The position numbers and the translations under genes were made by a program. This document shows, piece by piece, positions 24,071 through 35,458 of a DNA stretch of 64,000 nt. The DNA comes from Stachybotrys elegans (taxonomy: Eukaryota; Ascomycota; Sordariomycetes; Hypocreales; Stachybotryaceae). Positions within the stretch are counted from its first letter, which is position 1, and each line of letters begins with the position of its first letter. The stretch lies in assembly GCA_020746835.1 (NCBI GenBank), contig JAGPNK010000003.1, positions 1,116,001-1,180,000 of the forward strand. Direction: 5' to 3'. The notes under the pieces were generated by a model that saw nothing but the letters and a program-made list of their open reading frames with translations, was not told the origin of the DNA and ran no database searches.

Positions 24071-25639
24071 ATGGCGTCCATACTCCTCCAGCTCCCCTCG
24101 CCGCCTGCGCAATTCGTCCCCTCCCCCAGCAATGCGGCGCCCATCAAGGGAGAGGCAGCTCAAGACCCGGCCGAACCATGGCACCAGTATGAGCACCAGC
24201 TTCTATCGCCAGTAGAGAATGGCATAATAGCCGTTCCGAACCAGCCCAGCACCACACTGGTCGGCGATGCCTTGACTCTAGCTGCAGAACTCCATGGCAA
24301 AACTTTCCACATTCCTAATCTCAGAGAGACGTTTGCGGACTGGCCCATAGGCATCAATCAGCACTTGGAGCGGCTTCAGTGCCTTGTTGATAAGACTTTG
24401 GAGGATGTCGTCAAGAACAAGCGCAAGCTGCAAGCATTGAAGCGTGCTGATTTTGCCCTGCTAATTGCTCTGTAAGGCCAATTTTCCGAATTCCCACCCC
24501 TCCTTCTTACCCATTCCCAAGGCTGGACACTAATATCAGTCTTCTTGTCGCTTGTGCAGTTGGTATCCCGATGCAGCATGGGAGGAGATCGAGATCGCCA
24601 CGTACTATTCGTTATGGATCTTTATCTGGGACGATGAGGTCGATGCCGGGGATACGTCTGTATCAACCGATGAGAAACTGGCCCACGCCTACTCGAGGCA
24701 GTCCCAAAACTTTGTGCACCAGGTCCTGAGTCTGAACCATGGCGCTGGTAACCAGTCGATAGTGGACTCGGCACTGCCTCATGCCAACATCCATCCCAAC
24801 ATGCGTCTCTTCGCCGAAGTTGGTGCCGCGTTGAAGGCTGGAACGGATCTAGTGCAGCGCCGACGCTTCTACAATGAACTGTCGTACTTCATGATCCAGG
24901 TTGGCATTGAGCATTCCTACCGGCTCAATGGCATAATTCCTTCAGTTGACAAGTATCTCGAGATCCGGTCTGGGTCAGTTGGATGTGCCCCTCAGATCGC
25001 CATCACAGAGTAAGTCAATCCCTCGTTGTTCTGATAGCCCATTAACTGCCGTTTTCCGCTCTTGTCCTGCATCCTTCAACCCCTCGCCCAGGACCGGACC
25101 TTTACTGACCCGATTTCAGTTTCATGCTCAAGGTACGGCTACCAGAAGCCATCATGGAGAGCGCAGCCATGAAGACGCTCTGGAAGGAGACAGTAGTCAT
25201 TTGCCTCATTCTCAACGATGTTTATTCTGCACAGAAGGAAATTGTAAGTCTTAATGGTCATAGAAGTTTGATATCTTTGCTTTCACTGTCATCATTGGTA
25301 TTAACTCAGCTGATCTTACAATACCAGGCCCAGGGATCCCTATTCAATTTGATTCCCGTTCTGTTCGAAAATCTGGACGGAGACGAAAGGAGACCTGACG
25401 CCGTCATAGCCCAAGTCATGGAGCTGCTCAAGACCTCCATGTGCAACTTTGAGACAGCGGCTGTAACGTTGACGAAGTTAGCGGCGGAGGGCAATGCCCA
25501 GGTAGATCAGGACACAGCGGCGTTCATCATGTGGTGCCGGTACTTCATCACCGGGGTTCTGGACTGGAGTCTCAAGTCAAAGCGATATGGAATGGACAAT
25601 TGCATTCAAGACGATGGATCAGTCCTGGCCGTCTTATAA
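24071..25639 (+). CDS. Class I terpene synthase
   Basis: Four exons (24071-24471, 24560-25009, 25120-25243, 25328-25639) encode 428 residues. The aspartate-rich motif is IWDDEVD, with Asp158, Asp159 and Asp162, and the second metal motif is NDVYSAQKE (316-324), a full NDxxSxxKE. These bind three magnesium ions and the diphosphate, so the enzyme should ionise a prenyl diphosphate (most likely farnesyl or geranylgeranyl) and cyclise it. The motif layout and FxxxW-like aromatic residues (YYSLWIFIWDD) fit fungal and bacterial-type cyclases. The N-terminal 60 residues are proline-rich and poorly conserved. No cytochrome P450, prenyltransferase or transporter flanks it in this window. The product cannot be predicted from sequence alone. 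The start at 24071 is the first ATG in frame. Confidence 0.9.
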
Positions 25640-26013
25640 GGAAACACGGGAAGACACAGGGAGACGGATCAAGGGAATAATTTTAGCTTAGATAAAGAGT
25701 ATTTGGCTATAGCCTATCACTACTAGAATGATATAGAACTTTCCTTTGGGTTTTTATGGGATATTGGTCCCTGTGGGACTTGCTCAGTAGTACGGTATTA
25801 AGCATGATGAAAGACTAAGTGTTCCGAGATTTTGATAGGGGCCTAGGTCTCAAGGGCATGACAAGAGGGTCAAGTTTCACTAACTAGATAAATACTAGGG
25901 ATTGATTAGATAGACTGAGGATTCGAGTGTTATTTTTAGTTCATAAACTTTACTATATCTTCTAGATAACCTTCGTATATCGATACAAGCTCAGCAAACA
26001 ACGCCTCGCCCTT
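25640..26013. other. Convergent intergenic region
   Basis: This 374-base gap between the terpene synthase and the SMI1/KNR4-like gene is relatively AT-rich and holds no gene I can support; it probably contains both transcript ends. Confidence 0.5.
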
Positions 26014-26843
26014 TTAGAGTTGGAAAACAACCCGGCCGTCAACCTCAATTTCATCCTTGCCAGGGATGTTCTGGTCTTTGTACCAATTAAGAACACCCAC
26101 CATATCGTTAAAAACCTCGTCACCAAATTGGCCCAGCGAAGCCACGTAACGCCAAGACCATTCACAGTCCTCAGCCTCCTTGAGCTGGCTGTAAACTGCA
26201 TAAACGGAAGCTTCGTTGCCGCCTCCAAGCTCCCATCCTCCGGCAACATTGTAATCCTCGAGTCCGGTAGTCTCTTCCAAGATGGTCTCACCACTCTGGA
26301 CTTTTTCCGCAAAGTCGTCGGCCGTCTCGTCGCTGGAGTTGTGGGCTCCCCAGCCCGTCCAGAAGACGAAGGCGCCTTGGTCGCGTGTCTGGTACCAGCC
26401 AGCACCCTCGAGGCTATCGACTTCATCCATGATGACCTGAAAGTCTTGAGGAAATTCCCATTCCCCGGTGGGGCAATCGAATGCTTCTAGGCCTTGGAGG
26501 ATACCAGAGCGGTATGCCTCGTCTTTCAGCTCGCAACTCCGAGTCTGGACACCTGGCCACCATCGAGGGCTGCCTGCCGCACAATGAGATCCCATTTTGC
26601 AAGGATATCAGATGGTTGCTCGATTGGAGGCTCTGTTTGTCCGCCCAGGATATGTAGTACATAGTCCAGCCGGGCCTCTTCTTCCTCTTCGGGCGAGTCC
26701 CACGTTTCAGGATCATCCACAGAAGCCGCCTCGACTCTGGGGATCAGCTGCTCCATGGCGCGGCGATTGATAGAAGCAACATGTGTGCGATATGTCGCGA
26801 GGGCGGCCAGAACGGCTTCTCTTGTAGGCTGAGACTGTGACAT
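26014..26843 (-). CDS. SMI1/KNR4 (SUKH)-like hypothetical protein with a frame change
   Basis: Two minus-strand frames appear to form one protein. The first starts MSQSQPTREAV at 26843 and runs to about 26530 (LAKWDLIVRQAALDGG). The second covers about 26570-26014, with SCELKDEAYRSGILQGLEAFD, then EFPQDFQVIMDEVDSLEGAGW, FVFWTGWGAH, VAGGWELGGG and a tryptophan-rich end. The arrangement of a short helical N-terminus and an FP-x-DF helix followed by GGWE recalls SMI1/KNR4 (SUKH) proteins, but this is a weak family call. The frames overlap near 26535-26560 and do not join in phase. Either one base is missing there, or a weak 53-base intron (donor GTGCGG, acceptor GCGAG) is spliced. Function unknown. 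Confidence 0.5.
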
Positions 26844-27261
26844 GATGTAGGTAATCGCGGTACTGTGAGATAGATGGCGGGGCGGATGAGAAAGGCGGTA
26901 AGGATAGGAGCTGAGAGACTCACATAAGAGCATAGAATAGCCATCTGGCTGTTTTTAATACTGGTTACCATAAAACTATCACTAGTGGTCAGGAATAGAC
27001 CTACCTCGTATCGGACTGCATGCGCCACCCTCTAGCTAGTCCCTTGCTCCATTCACGATGATAGTGAGGCTGGGGTCAGCTCATATGCAGTCAGCGCCCT
27101 GCATCAAACGAGGGGCTCCGCCAGGGTTGCAGCTCCCACCGAAAATCCATCGACCATCGAAAACTCTTCGCGTTCATAGATGCATTCGAGAAAGCCGACG
27201 GCAGCAACTCACGATCTATGTTGCATTCCGGGCTTGGCATTCGTGTTTCGATTCTCGGACC
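26844..27261. promoter_or_regulatory. Divergent upstream region
   Basis: These 418 bases lie between the SMI1/KNR4-like gene (-) and the ubiquitin-like/CorA fusion gene (+). The plus-strand frame continues open upstream of the fusion gene's ATG to 27058 but without family-like sequence, so the ATG at 27262 was preferred. Confidence 0.45.
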
Positions 27262-30200
27262 ATGTCATCGGATCCCACTCAGCAAGACTCGCCCGAGGTG
27301 ATCCACCTCAAGGATGCCGTCGGCCGAAAACTAGTATTGCCATTCGTGGTAGCACGGACGTGGACGGTCAGTTCCTGTCCCGTACCCTTGGGCTCAAGAG
27401 TCTCAGGCCTTGTCACTAACACTTGACCGATTTGTCGCGCAGGGCGTGTCGGATTTGATATCTTCGGCTTTCGGACAGATCGATGTGCTGGGACCAAAAG
27501 TCGCTCAAGGTCGCTATGACTTGATCGGGCCCGATGACGAGATAATCCTCCCATCGGTCTGGGAGATCCTGGTCAGGCCCGGAATGCACATCAGGATGGC
27601 TATGTGGCCCATAGATGATCAACCGCAACCGACACACGCCCGAATGCGTCCTGAGGGTCCTCCCTTACCTCCTCCAAGATTTGGCCGGAAGCCAGAAAAT
27701 ATTGCCCACTCCCGAGCCCCTGCTCCGATTCCTCCTTCGCCTCCTCCAGGGTCTGCTCAAAAGCCTGAACGTCCTGCTCCGAGGTGGAAAGACATAGATA
27801 TCATAGATGTCGCACCTAAACCACGACGCAAAGTCAAACAATCCAATTCCCTATCCATGTTTCTTAGCGGCGGGCACCATTCAAAGAAGAAGAAACTGCA
27901 AGACGATTCCGAGTCAGTGTCAGTGCAGTCGCTTGCTTGGAAGCCGGCCTCGAAAAAAAACCCGGTTTCAGCGCCGGTTCTAGGCTTCCACTCCGCGAAG
28001 CACCGCACAACGAAGCGAGTTCGGCCAGGTATTTCCCTCCGCTTCTATTGTCCCATCATGTTCCCAGCTAAGCATCATTAGGGCTTGACCACGGCGCACC
28101 CCCTGTATTTGAATGGCTTAGGAAGTCGGTGCCCGCACGACGCGGCAGCAGCAGCTCCAGCAGCTCCAGCAGCTCAAGTAGCTCAGAGTCTTCGGAGGCA
28201 AGCCGCAGCTCTCGTTCTGGTTCCGTTATGTCCCGGTCACAAGCTTGCAGTGCCGGCCTTATCTTCCAGACAAAGCTGTCCCCGGGGGAGCACAAGCCTC
28301 TGATCCGTCAGATGACGATGCAGATTCTTGAACCGAAACCAACCCCTCCAGAACGAAAGACCTTTAGCTCAGCTCGAATCTATCCGGATGAGAAGGGGTC
28401 AGGCAGCATGGTGTTCGAGCTACAGGCATACAAGCAGCCACCTACGACACTTCACTTGGACAAAGAGAATTGCATTACTTGGTTGTGAGTTGACTCCACA
28501 CCAGACTTCTTTACAACCAGACACCTGACTTATGAGCTGTTCAGGAGCGTTTCACGAAACATAATGGATCTGGTCGAGTTTGAAGTATGATGCGCAAACT
28601 TTCGTACGACATTGAACGCGGCTGATGATGAAGGGTAGAATGTAGCTCTTCAGACTGAGATTATAGGTGCAGACCTCAATAGTCGGATTGCCATACAGGC
28701 CGTCTTCAAGACCCTTCACGACAAGAAACTCGCAAAGAGTCGTGACAACTGGTTCATCAACCCAGGAACGGTGTTGCGATGCGATATAGACTCTGGTGGG
28801 AAAACCCTCAGCTCCGCCACCTTTGCCTCTGTTCCCCGGCTTCAAGCAAGTTCCTTCGGCAGGAGCACGAGTGTAAAGTCTCGCAAAGGAGTCTGCGTTC
28901 CGCGGAGACTCCACGAGGCCTTCAACGGATACGATGCGACCTTTGAACGAGACAAGAACCAAGTTTTCCGAAAACAAAATGGTGCTGGCTCTGACGAGGT
29001 ACTCTGGGTGTCTGAGACGTGGATCCTAATTGTAGACTCTGGTATGTCTTCCTCCACTTACGTTATAAATGGCCCTGTTCTAATATGTGGGCAGTCGGTG
29101 TTCTTATCTATGGCGAGCCTCGCCGAAGGTCTGTACTGCTGGACAACATGGAGGTCCGGGAGATGGACATTAGGAACTCGGAAGAAAGAGCAGTCAGCGT
29201 CACAACTCCTGAGCTGCTTCAGTTCCAAATCCCGCTGAACGACTGCGCAACATTCTTTGTAAGTTACTGGAGTTTCCGCTATATTCGTTCATGTGTTAAC
29301 CTGCAACAGAAACTGCATTCCTCCGTGCGAAGCAAACTGACGGCCGCTGAGGAATATTTGGGACCATGCGAGGACTTTGAGCTGCTCGATAGTAACGGAG
29401 CAGCGTTGACGGCCAAGACATGGTCTCAACTGGTCAAGGCTTCGCAGCATCAGCGAGGCCCTATACAGCTACGAGCGTCGTGGGTTTCCGACGGTTCGAC
29501 GACCAGTAGCAATTCAAGGGGCGGCAGCTCCTCGAGCTCAAGCTCCTCCATACGCCCTGAAGACAAAAGCGAAATTCCCTCAGTGGGCAGTACGAAAAGT
29601 GTAAAAGGAAATATCGTGGAGGATGATGGAGATTTTTTTGGCATACACAGGATCAGTACAGATGGCTCGGAAACTGGTACGCACAATTCTGCCCCCCTTC
29701 GCGTTCTGATTTCATGCCTCGAACGTAATTATCTGCAGGATCTCCCCGAAGACTGACATCCTCCACAGCTTCTATTGCTATACCAGAACTTCATGAGCAC
29801 GTTCCACCCTTCCTAAGTTGGAGTGTTTTGAGCCGGAAGGCAACGCCCAAGGCTAGTAAGACCAACCAAGACTCGGACGATCTCAAAGAGAGTATCAAAG
29901 CATGTCTACTCCGTACAGAGACAGCATTGATCGAGCAGCACCATGAGCGCATAAGCGACCTCCAAGCCAGTTTCAAAGGCCTCAACTTTAATGCAAAGGA
30001 GATTCAAGTGGGCATCGAAAGCATTGAGCTGTATATCCAGAACCTCTTGACACAAAATCGCAAACAGAACCAGGTTGGTTCCACGCCAGTTGGGGTTGAT
30101 GACACAACGAAGCTCTACAGAGACTACCTGGTTGTCGTCACGCGAGTATTGGGTGGGTTTGTTCCAAAGAACCATGATTCGCCCTTACTCTCATTGTGCT

Positions 30201-31741
30201 ATGATGCCCTCGCCAAGGGTACTCAGGTAAGTACTTCTCTTTCGTGGATCATAAATTGAAGGGCTGAGCATGGCTAGTACTTGAGGGATCATCCCATTGA
30301 TGGAGCTGGCACAAAATGGGTCCTCTCAAGGCGGCCAATCCCCATCCTCGGGTTCCAGTATGCAAGCGATACTCTCCCACATATTGAGTGCAAAGAATGC
30401 GAAAACGGCACAATCTATGCCGGTGTAGATGAAGCGATGGGCCATCTGCGCAGAAAGCATTGTTCTGAAACAGTGTCAGACGCTCGCTTGAGAGAGTATC
30501 TTCTCAATCTCCCTGCGGCAGCCGAAGCAAGATTCCGAGAAGAACAAACCAAGATTCTGGATATGTGTCACAGCACTATGACGACTCTGTTGACGCAGGC
30601 TCGAGAGATCCAAGACGGTGTGGTCTTTGGCGAAGAATTTCGGCAACCTGCTCAAGGCGTTCCGTATGCTCTCCTCAAGACGTTCCAACTCATTGTAGCA
30701 TTCATATGTGCGGTACCACTTCTTCTTGCGGATGTGCAAGCGTTTTATCGGCATGACGTCTTTCAAGAAGGAGTAAAAAGTCTTGCACAGAACTCCGAGT
30801 TTCAAGAACGGTTTGAACTTCTCAAGGCTATGGCCTTGGACATGGGCTCTTTGATGAGAAGCGCTGAGCGAGCACTCATTGCCTCGGAAGACTTGAGAAA
30901 GGATGCCGACGTGGTCCAGTTTTTCGGGTCCAGCGGCGCGCATGGTCTGGCGATGCAGACGATATGCAACATTTTGAGAGAACCAGTCTACAATAACATG
31001 AATGTGGCTGAGCTTTACGGAGACTACGAGGCCGACTTGGTCAGCACCCTGCCTCATCCTTGCTCTCACGTGTATCTAACAAACTTCTAGAAGTCTCAGG
31101 TCATTCGCCGAGCGAGCAAACGACAAATATCAGCCATAGGGGCCATGATTGATGAACTTGGGCGGCTTCATCAAGTGATTGATTGGCAGCGTGCAGTCTT
31201 GCGCTCCCTCCGAATAGTCCTGGCACCCGACACACATATGGCACCCTTGAAAGACATGCGAGCGAAAACATTCGGTGTCGAGAGCTTCATCATAAAGGAC
31301 ACTGATGAGTGGCTCCATGAGCAGCAGGAAGTGATTGCCTCGAGCCTCCAAGCCAGCACGCAGCTCATCCCCCTCATCAACGAGCTCACCGAGATTGCCA
31401 AGGACGACCACAACCGCGCGATATTCGTCTTCACCGTCGTGACCGTCATCTTCCTGCCCTTGGGCTTTCTTGCCGCGTATCTGAGCATGAGCGACGGTCC
31501 CTTTGGCGACAACTGGAACGAGACGCAAAGCCTGTTCTGGCAGATTGCGGCACCCCTTACGGTAGGTATCGGGTCGTTCTGCCTGGCGATGGCATGGCAG
31601 GAGAGTCAAGTCCAGAATGCAAGAGGGTGGGTGAGCAAGCGGATAGAGCGGTGGCGGGCTCAGTATCTTCCTTTTACATATAAAACGAGGAGGGAGGCAT
31701 TGAAGGAAAATGATTCCATGGAAGATGCAGATGATGATTGA
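27262..31741 (+). CDS. Ubiquitin-like domain protein with zinc-finger-like motif and CorA-like membrane end
   Basis: Ten exons (27262-27366, 27443-28028, 28082-28484, 28545-28584, 28639-29041, 29095-29258, 29310-29676, 29769-30226, 30278-31039, 31091-31741) give 1312 residues. Residues about 13-90 (HLKDAVGRKLVLPF, RYDLIGPDDEIILPSVWE, HIRMAMWP) match the fungal ubiquitin-like domain found at the start of many large fungal proteins. A proline-rich linker and a serine run follow, then a central region (NPGTVLRCD, VLWVSETWILIVDS). A C2H2-like motif uses Cys880, Cys883, His898 and His903. Helical segments lead to two membrane spans (about 1207-1228 and 1243-1263), laid out like CorA magnesium channels. 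The GMN signature after the first span is replaced by SMS, so magnesium transport is doubtful. Role unknown; it is possibly a membrane-linked signalling protein. Confidence 0.82.
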
Positions 31742-31990
31742 GAGCAGCTTTCGACCCGTCATGGGTCACATCGCGACCTCTTTTTTTGTCTGGGCGCACA
31801 TATGCTGCTGTATAAACCAAAGGTATGCCCAGAGCCAATAAAGCATTCCAGATATTGAACCCCTCTCTATGCACACGGGTTAGCGCCATAATTGGGTTCC
31901 TGTCCATGACATATGACATTGAAGAGCGAGAGCGCATCCGCCTGTCATCTTACCCCTCACGTATCATCCATCACTCGAACGTTTCTCACC

Positions 31991-33090
31991 ATGTCCTACA
32001 CAGAAGCAGTGCATGCCGGCCCAGACGATGCCTGGCACGGGGTCGTCAGGGATGCTGCTGACGCCCGCTTTCAACCCGAAGCTGGGCGCTATCATCTGTA
32101 CATTGGCCACTTTTGCCCATTCGCCCACCGAGTGGACCTTGTGCGTCATCTCAAAGGCCTCGAGTCCGCAATCGATATATCCGTCGTCAAGAGCTATCCC
32201 AAGGGCGACGACAAAGGCTGGCCCGGGTGGCGCTTTAACGGAGAGCGCGGCCCCGACGACGTGTACCCCGACGCAACCGAGGACAAGCTGTTCGGTAGCA
32301 AGTTCCTGCATGAGATCTACTTTAAAGCCGACCCTGACTACAAGGGGCGCTACAGCGTGCCTGTGCTTTGGGATAAGAAAGAGGGCACGATTGTCAACAA
32401 TGAGAGTGCAGAGATGCTCCGATGGATGCCGGCGGCCTTCAACAGCCTGAGCCCGGAAGGGCCGGCACGAGACCTGGATTTATATCCCGAGTCGCTGAGG
32501 GGTGAGATTGACAGCATCAGCGCCTGGATGCAGCGAGATTTAAACACCGGCGTGTACAAGGCCGGGTTTGCCAAGGACCAGCAGACATATAGCACAAACG
32601 TCCCCGTCGTCTTTGCGGCCTTGAACCATCTCGAGAAGATCATCCACAAGAACGGTGGCCCGTATATCCTGGGCCAGTCGCTGACGGAGCTCGACATCCG
32701 CGCGTACACGACCGTGGTCCGATTCGACACCATCTACGCGCAGCACTTCAAGTGTAATCTCGGGACCATCCGGGGGAACTACCCAGTCATCCACGAGTGG
32801 CTAAAGAACCTCTACTGGAACGTCAAGGGATTCCGCGAGACGACAAACTTTACGCACATCAAGGAAAATGTAAGTCTAGGCGACGAGCTGCCTGAGCGGC
32901 GCGTGTTGGTCTGACCCGAAGATAGTATTCCAAGAGTCACGCCGACATCAATCCGTTGGCTATTACCCCGCTTGGGCCGTATCCCGATGTTGAAGAGGGC
33001 GTGAACCCCGACTTTGGGAGTATCAAGCCTGGAGAGATGAGGCACCCGGCTGTGCTTGAACGGCAGAAGGAGCTGTATGGGGGCAGCTGA
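31991..33090 (+). CDS. Omega/xi-class glutathione transferase (ECM4/GTO-like)
   Basis: Two exons (31991-32869, 32926-33090) encode 347 residues. The active-site motif is HFCPFAHR with Cys42, the cysteine type seen in glutathionyl-hydroquinone reductases and yeast Ecm4/Gto proteins. Family features follow: GWPGWRFNGERGPDD, SVPVLWDKKEGTIVNNESAEMLR, and the helical domain with LTELDIRAYTTVVRFD. These enzymes reduce glutathionyl-hydroquinones or mixed disulfides using glutathione, releasing glutathione disulfide; they protect against quinones and oxidative stress. The C-terminal exon (INPLAITPLGPYPD) also matches the family. It is probably cytosolic. It starts 249 bases after the fusion gene ends. 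Confidence 0.92.
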
Positions 33091-33376
33091 ATCGTCCAGG
33101 TAGTCGTGGATGAGGCAGAGTCAACTAACCACCCAGGCTCCCTACGTCTCGGGTATACAGATTCAATATTTGACGAGTCCTTCAAAACTTGTTGTGCAAA
33201 CCTTTTCCCAAGGAAATGTACATGTACCATGGCTCGCCCATAAGCCACCCGTTATGCTCCGCGCCGAAGACAATTGCCAAGTATTCCGCCGTCCAGTAGA
33301 TGATCCTACTTATGATACATCGCTAAGGTATTCAAGAACAAGAAAGTCATTTCATCATGTATTCATGGCCGCGCCG

Positions 33377-34456
33377 CTACCCCCTTGTCCTCGTCTCTAG
33401 CTCCGGGGTTTGATACCTGTCCGTGACCGCCAGTTCGGCAGTGGGATTGTTGTCTCTTGGCAGCTCAGCGTAGTAGGGCACCTGCTGTTGCCCCGCGTAC
33501 TGGTTGTTGTATTGAGGGTTCTGCCACGCACCCATCTGTACTGCGTCGCCCTTATCGTGAGGAGGGGGGGAGTATCCAGGCTCTGCAGTACTGGGCAACG
33601 GTTGTCGCCCGTGTCGCCGTCTCCGCCACCAGAAAGCAAAGGCTCCGAGGGCCAGGGCGATGACACCGAGACCGACGCCTATACCGATGCCTGCGGCAGC
33701 GCCTGCGCTGAGACCTCCTGAGCCGCTGCTGTTGGATTCGCTGGGGTCGGGTGCACCTGATCCACCAGTGGACTGGGAGGGGGGTGCTGATGTGTCGGAG
33801 TCTGTGGTAGTGACGGCTGGGTTTGATGTGCTGGGGATCTAGAGCTTCTGTATCAGCAGTGCATCGCAGGCATGGGATAGAACAGTCGTGTTGTGGCATA
33901 CATTTGTGAATACCGTGGAGAAATCGCCGTCGTTGACTTCGCTGACGCTGGTCATTAGCCAGCGCTGAGCAGGTCGTCGAACGTCGGTGCTGATCTCTGG
34001 GCTCATAAAGGGCGGGTTTCCCCGGTGAACATCCATCCAGTAGTCTGTGCCGTTGGCGACATTGATGAATCGGTAGAATGTATGCGTCGAGTTGCCCCAG
34101 TCGGCAACATCCCATTTCTGCTCATCGCCTCCGTGGGATTCGGCCATGCAGGGCTGTGTTCGACCAGGCGCAATCTCGTCGGGCACGTAGCACACCGACA
34201 ACTGCATGAAGATGCCCGTCTCGGAGCATCGCAACGAGTAGCGTCCCTCGTGCTCGTCGGTGTCGACGGGCTGGAACTGCCAGTAGTGGTTGTTGGCGGG
34301 CCACACGGCGAGCTCACCGGTGGTGCGGTTGATGACTTGGTAAGAGGACGTGAATTCTTCGTATTCGTACTCGTCGACTCGCTGCTCCGTCATCTGATAC
34401 CAGACATTGGAATCAATGTCCGTGATGGGAGGGAAGTTGGGCGTGGAGGAAGACAT
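33377..34456 (-). CDS. Single-pass membrane protein with lectin-like N-terminal region
   Basis: Two exons (33902-34456, 33377-33838) give 338 residues. The first 185 residues form a tryptophan- and aspartate-rich globular region (YWQFQPVD, DEQKWDVADW, AQRWLMTSVSEV) that suggests repeating beta-trefoil-like strands, as in ricin-type lectins; this is a weak structural guess. Then follow a Ser/Thr/Pro-rich stalk, a glycine- and alanine-rich membrane span (about 228-256) ending WWRRRR, and a cytoplasmic tail rich in Gln, Tyr and Pro. There is no cleavable signal peptide; the positive-inside rule puts the N-terminal domain outside, an N-out type. The layout resembles fungal cell-wall sensor-like proteins, without the WSC domain. 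The intron border has an alternative in-frame donor nine bases earlier in the message. Confidence 0.7.
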
Positions 34457-35458
34457 TCTAAGGGCACAATGGTAGAGGTATCTGAGAAGGTGTCCGGATG
34501 GCCTCTTGGGAATAAGGAGGCTCTTCTCTCCCCTGCTGATGCCGTAGAGCGACCAATAAGTACAAGTAGCTTGGGTAGATGTTTGGACGGGCGGGTGCTA
34601 TATTAGGACGGCGGCGGGCCGGCGACGGGACGAGAGCATAGACTTGAGACGAAAAGAAACGGGCGGCTAGGCTAGCGAGCCAAAGATTAAACGTAATGGT
34701 GTAAAGAAAGTCGCAGCAATCCAGAGAGAACGGGGAGAGGGGACGGGAAAGGGGCGGAGAACTCGATGTGGGCGGAGAGGTGGTTAGTTATTCAAATCTC
34801 ATTTCAACAAGTCCGTTGGAGTTTCATGGGTTGACACTTTTCATGGTCGTACTAGCTAATGATGACGGATCCCTGGTAATAGAAGGATCGCAACCCAGGC
34901 CGTGATTGGAGGATGGTAGTGCTGACGGGAGACTTGGCGGTTTATAGCTTGGACGCTTAGCCCTACCAGTCCAGATTGGCGGCTCCATGACAGGGGCCAG
35001 AGACACGGACTTCCTGGGCCCTCCGCTGGACATGCTGGGGATGCTGATCACTGCTGTTATCGAACAAGCGGGAGGCCCGAGAGGAGGGCTGTGGCTCTCT
35101 TAGAAATATCTGCCAAGTCAGACAGCAGCAAAATCCATACAGACACCGTTCCAAGGGGTAAGAGAAGACAGAGCAAGGCAAGACACTTGCAGCCATATCG
35201 ACAAGCTTAGAGGTGGCCCCTTTAAACGAAATGAAGAAGGTAAGCTCACCTCCTAGAATGGACAGCCTTGTTGTCTGCTTTAGGCTGAAGCTGGCGCAAC
35301 TCGGGCAAGGCGGGAATAGGAAATGGCCACGCGGGATGGCTGCTGCGCCGCTGAGATCGAATTCTGTGGCAGGGGTTCTTACGTGCGTAGCCTTATGCGG
35401 AGCTGAATGACACACTCACGATATTACTTTCTTGTATTTTACTTCTCCTTCACCCATC
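34457..35458. other. Intergenic region upstream of the membrane protein gene
   Basis: This 1 kb gap on the minus-strand side holds promoter and leader of the membrane protein and the 3' end of threonine aldolase. Two overlapping minus-strand frames around 34830-35410 show no recognisable protein. Confidence 0.45.

Noticed and set aside
34824..35415. Two overlapping minus-strand frames between the membrane protein and threonine aldolase
   Set aside because: No family resemblance and no in-phase junction that gives a convincing protein.
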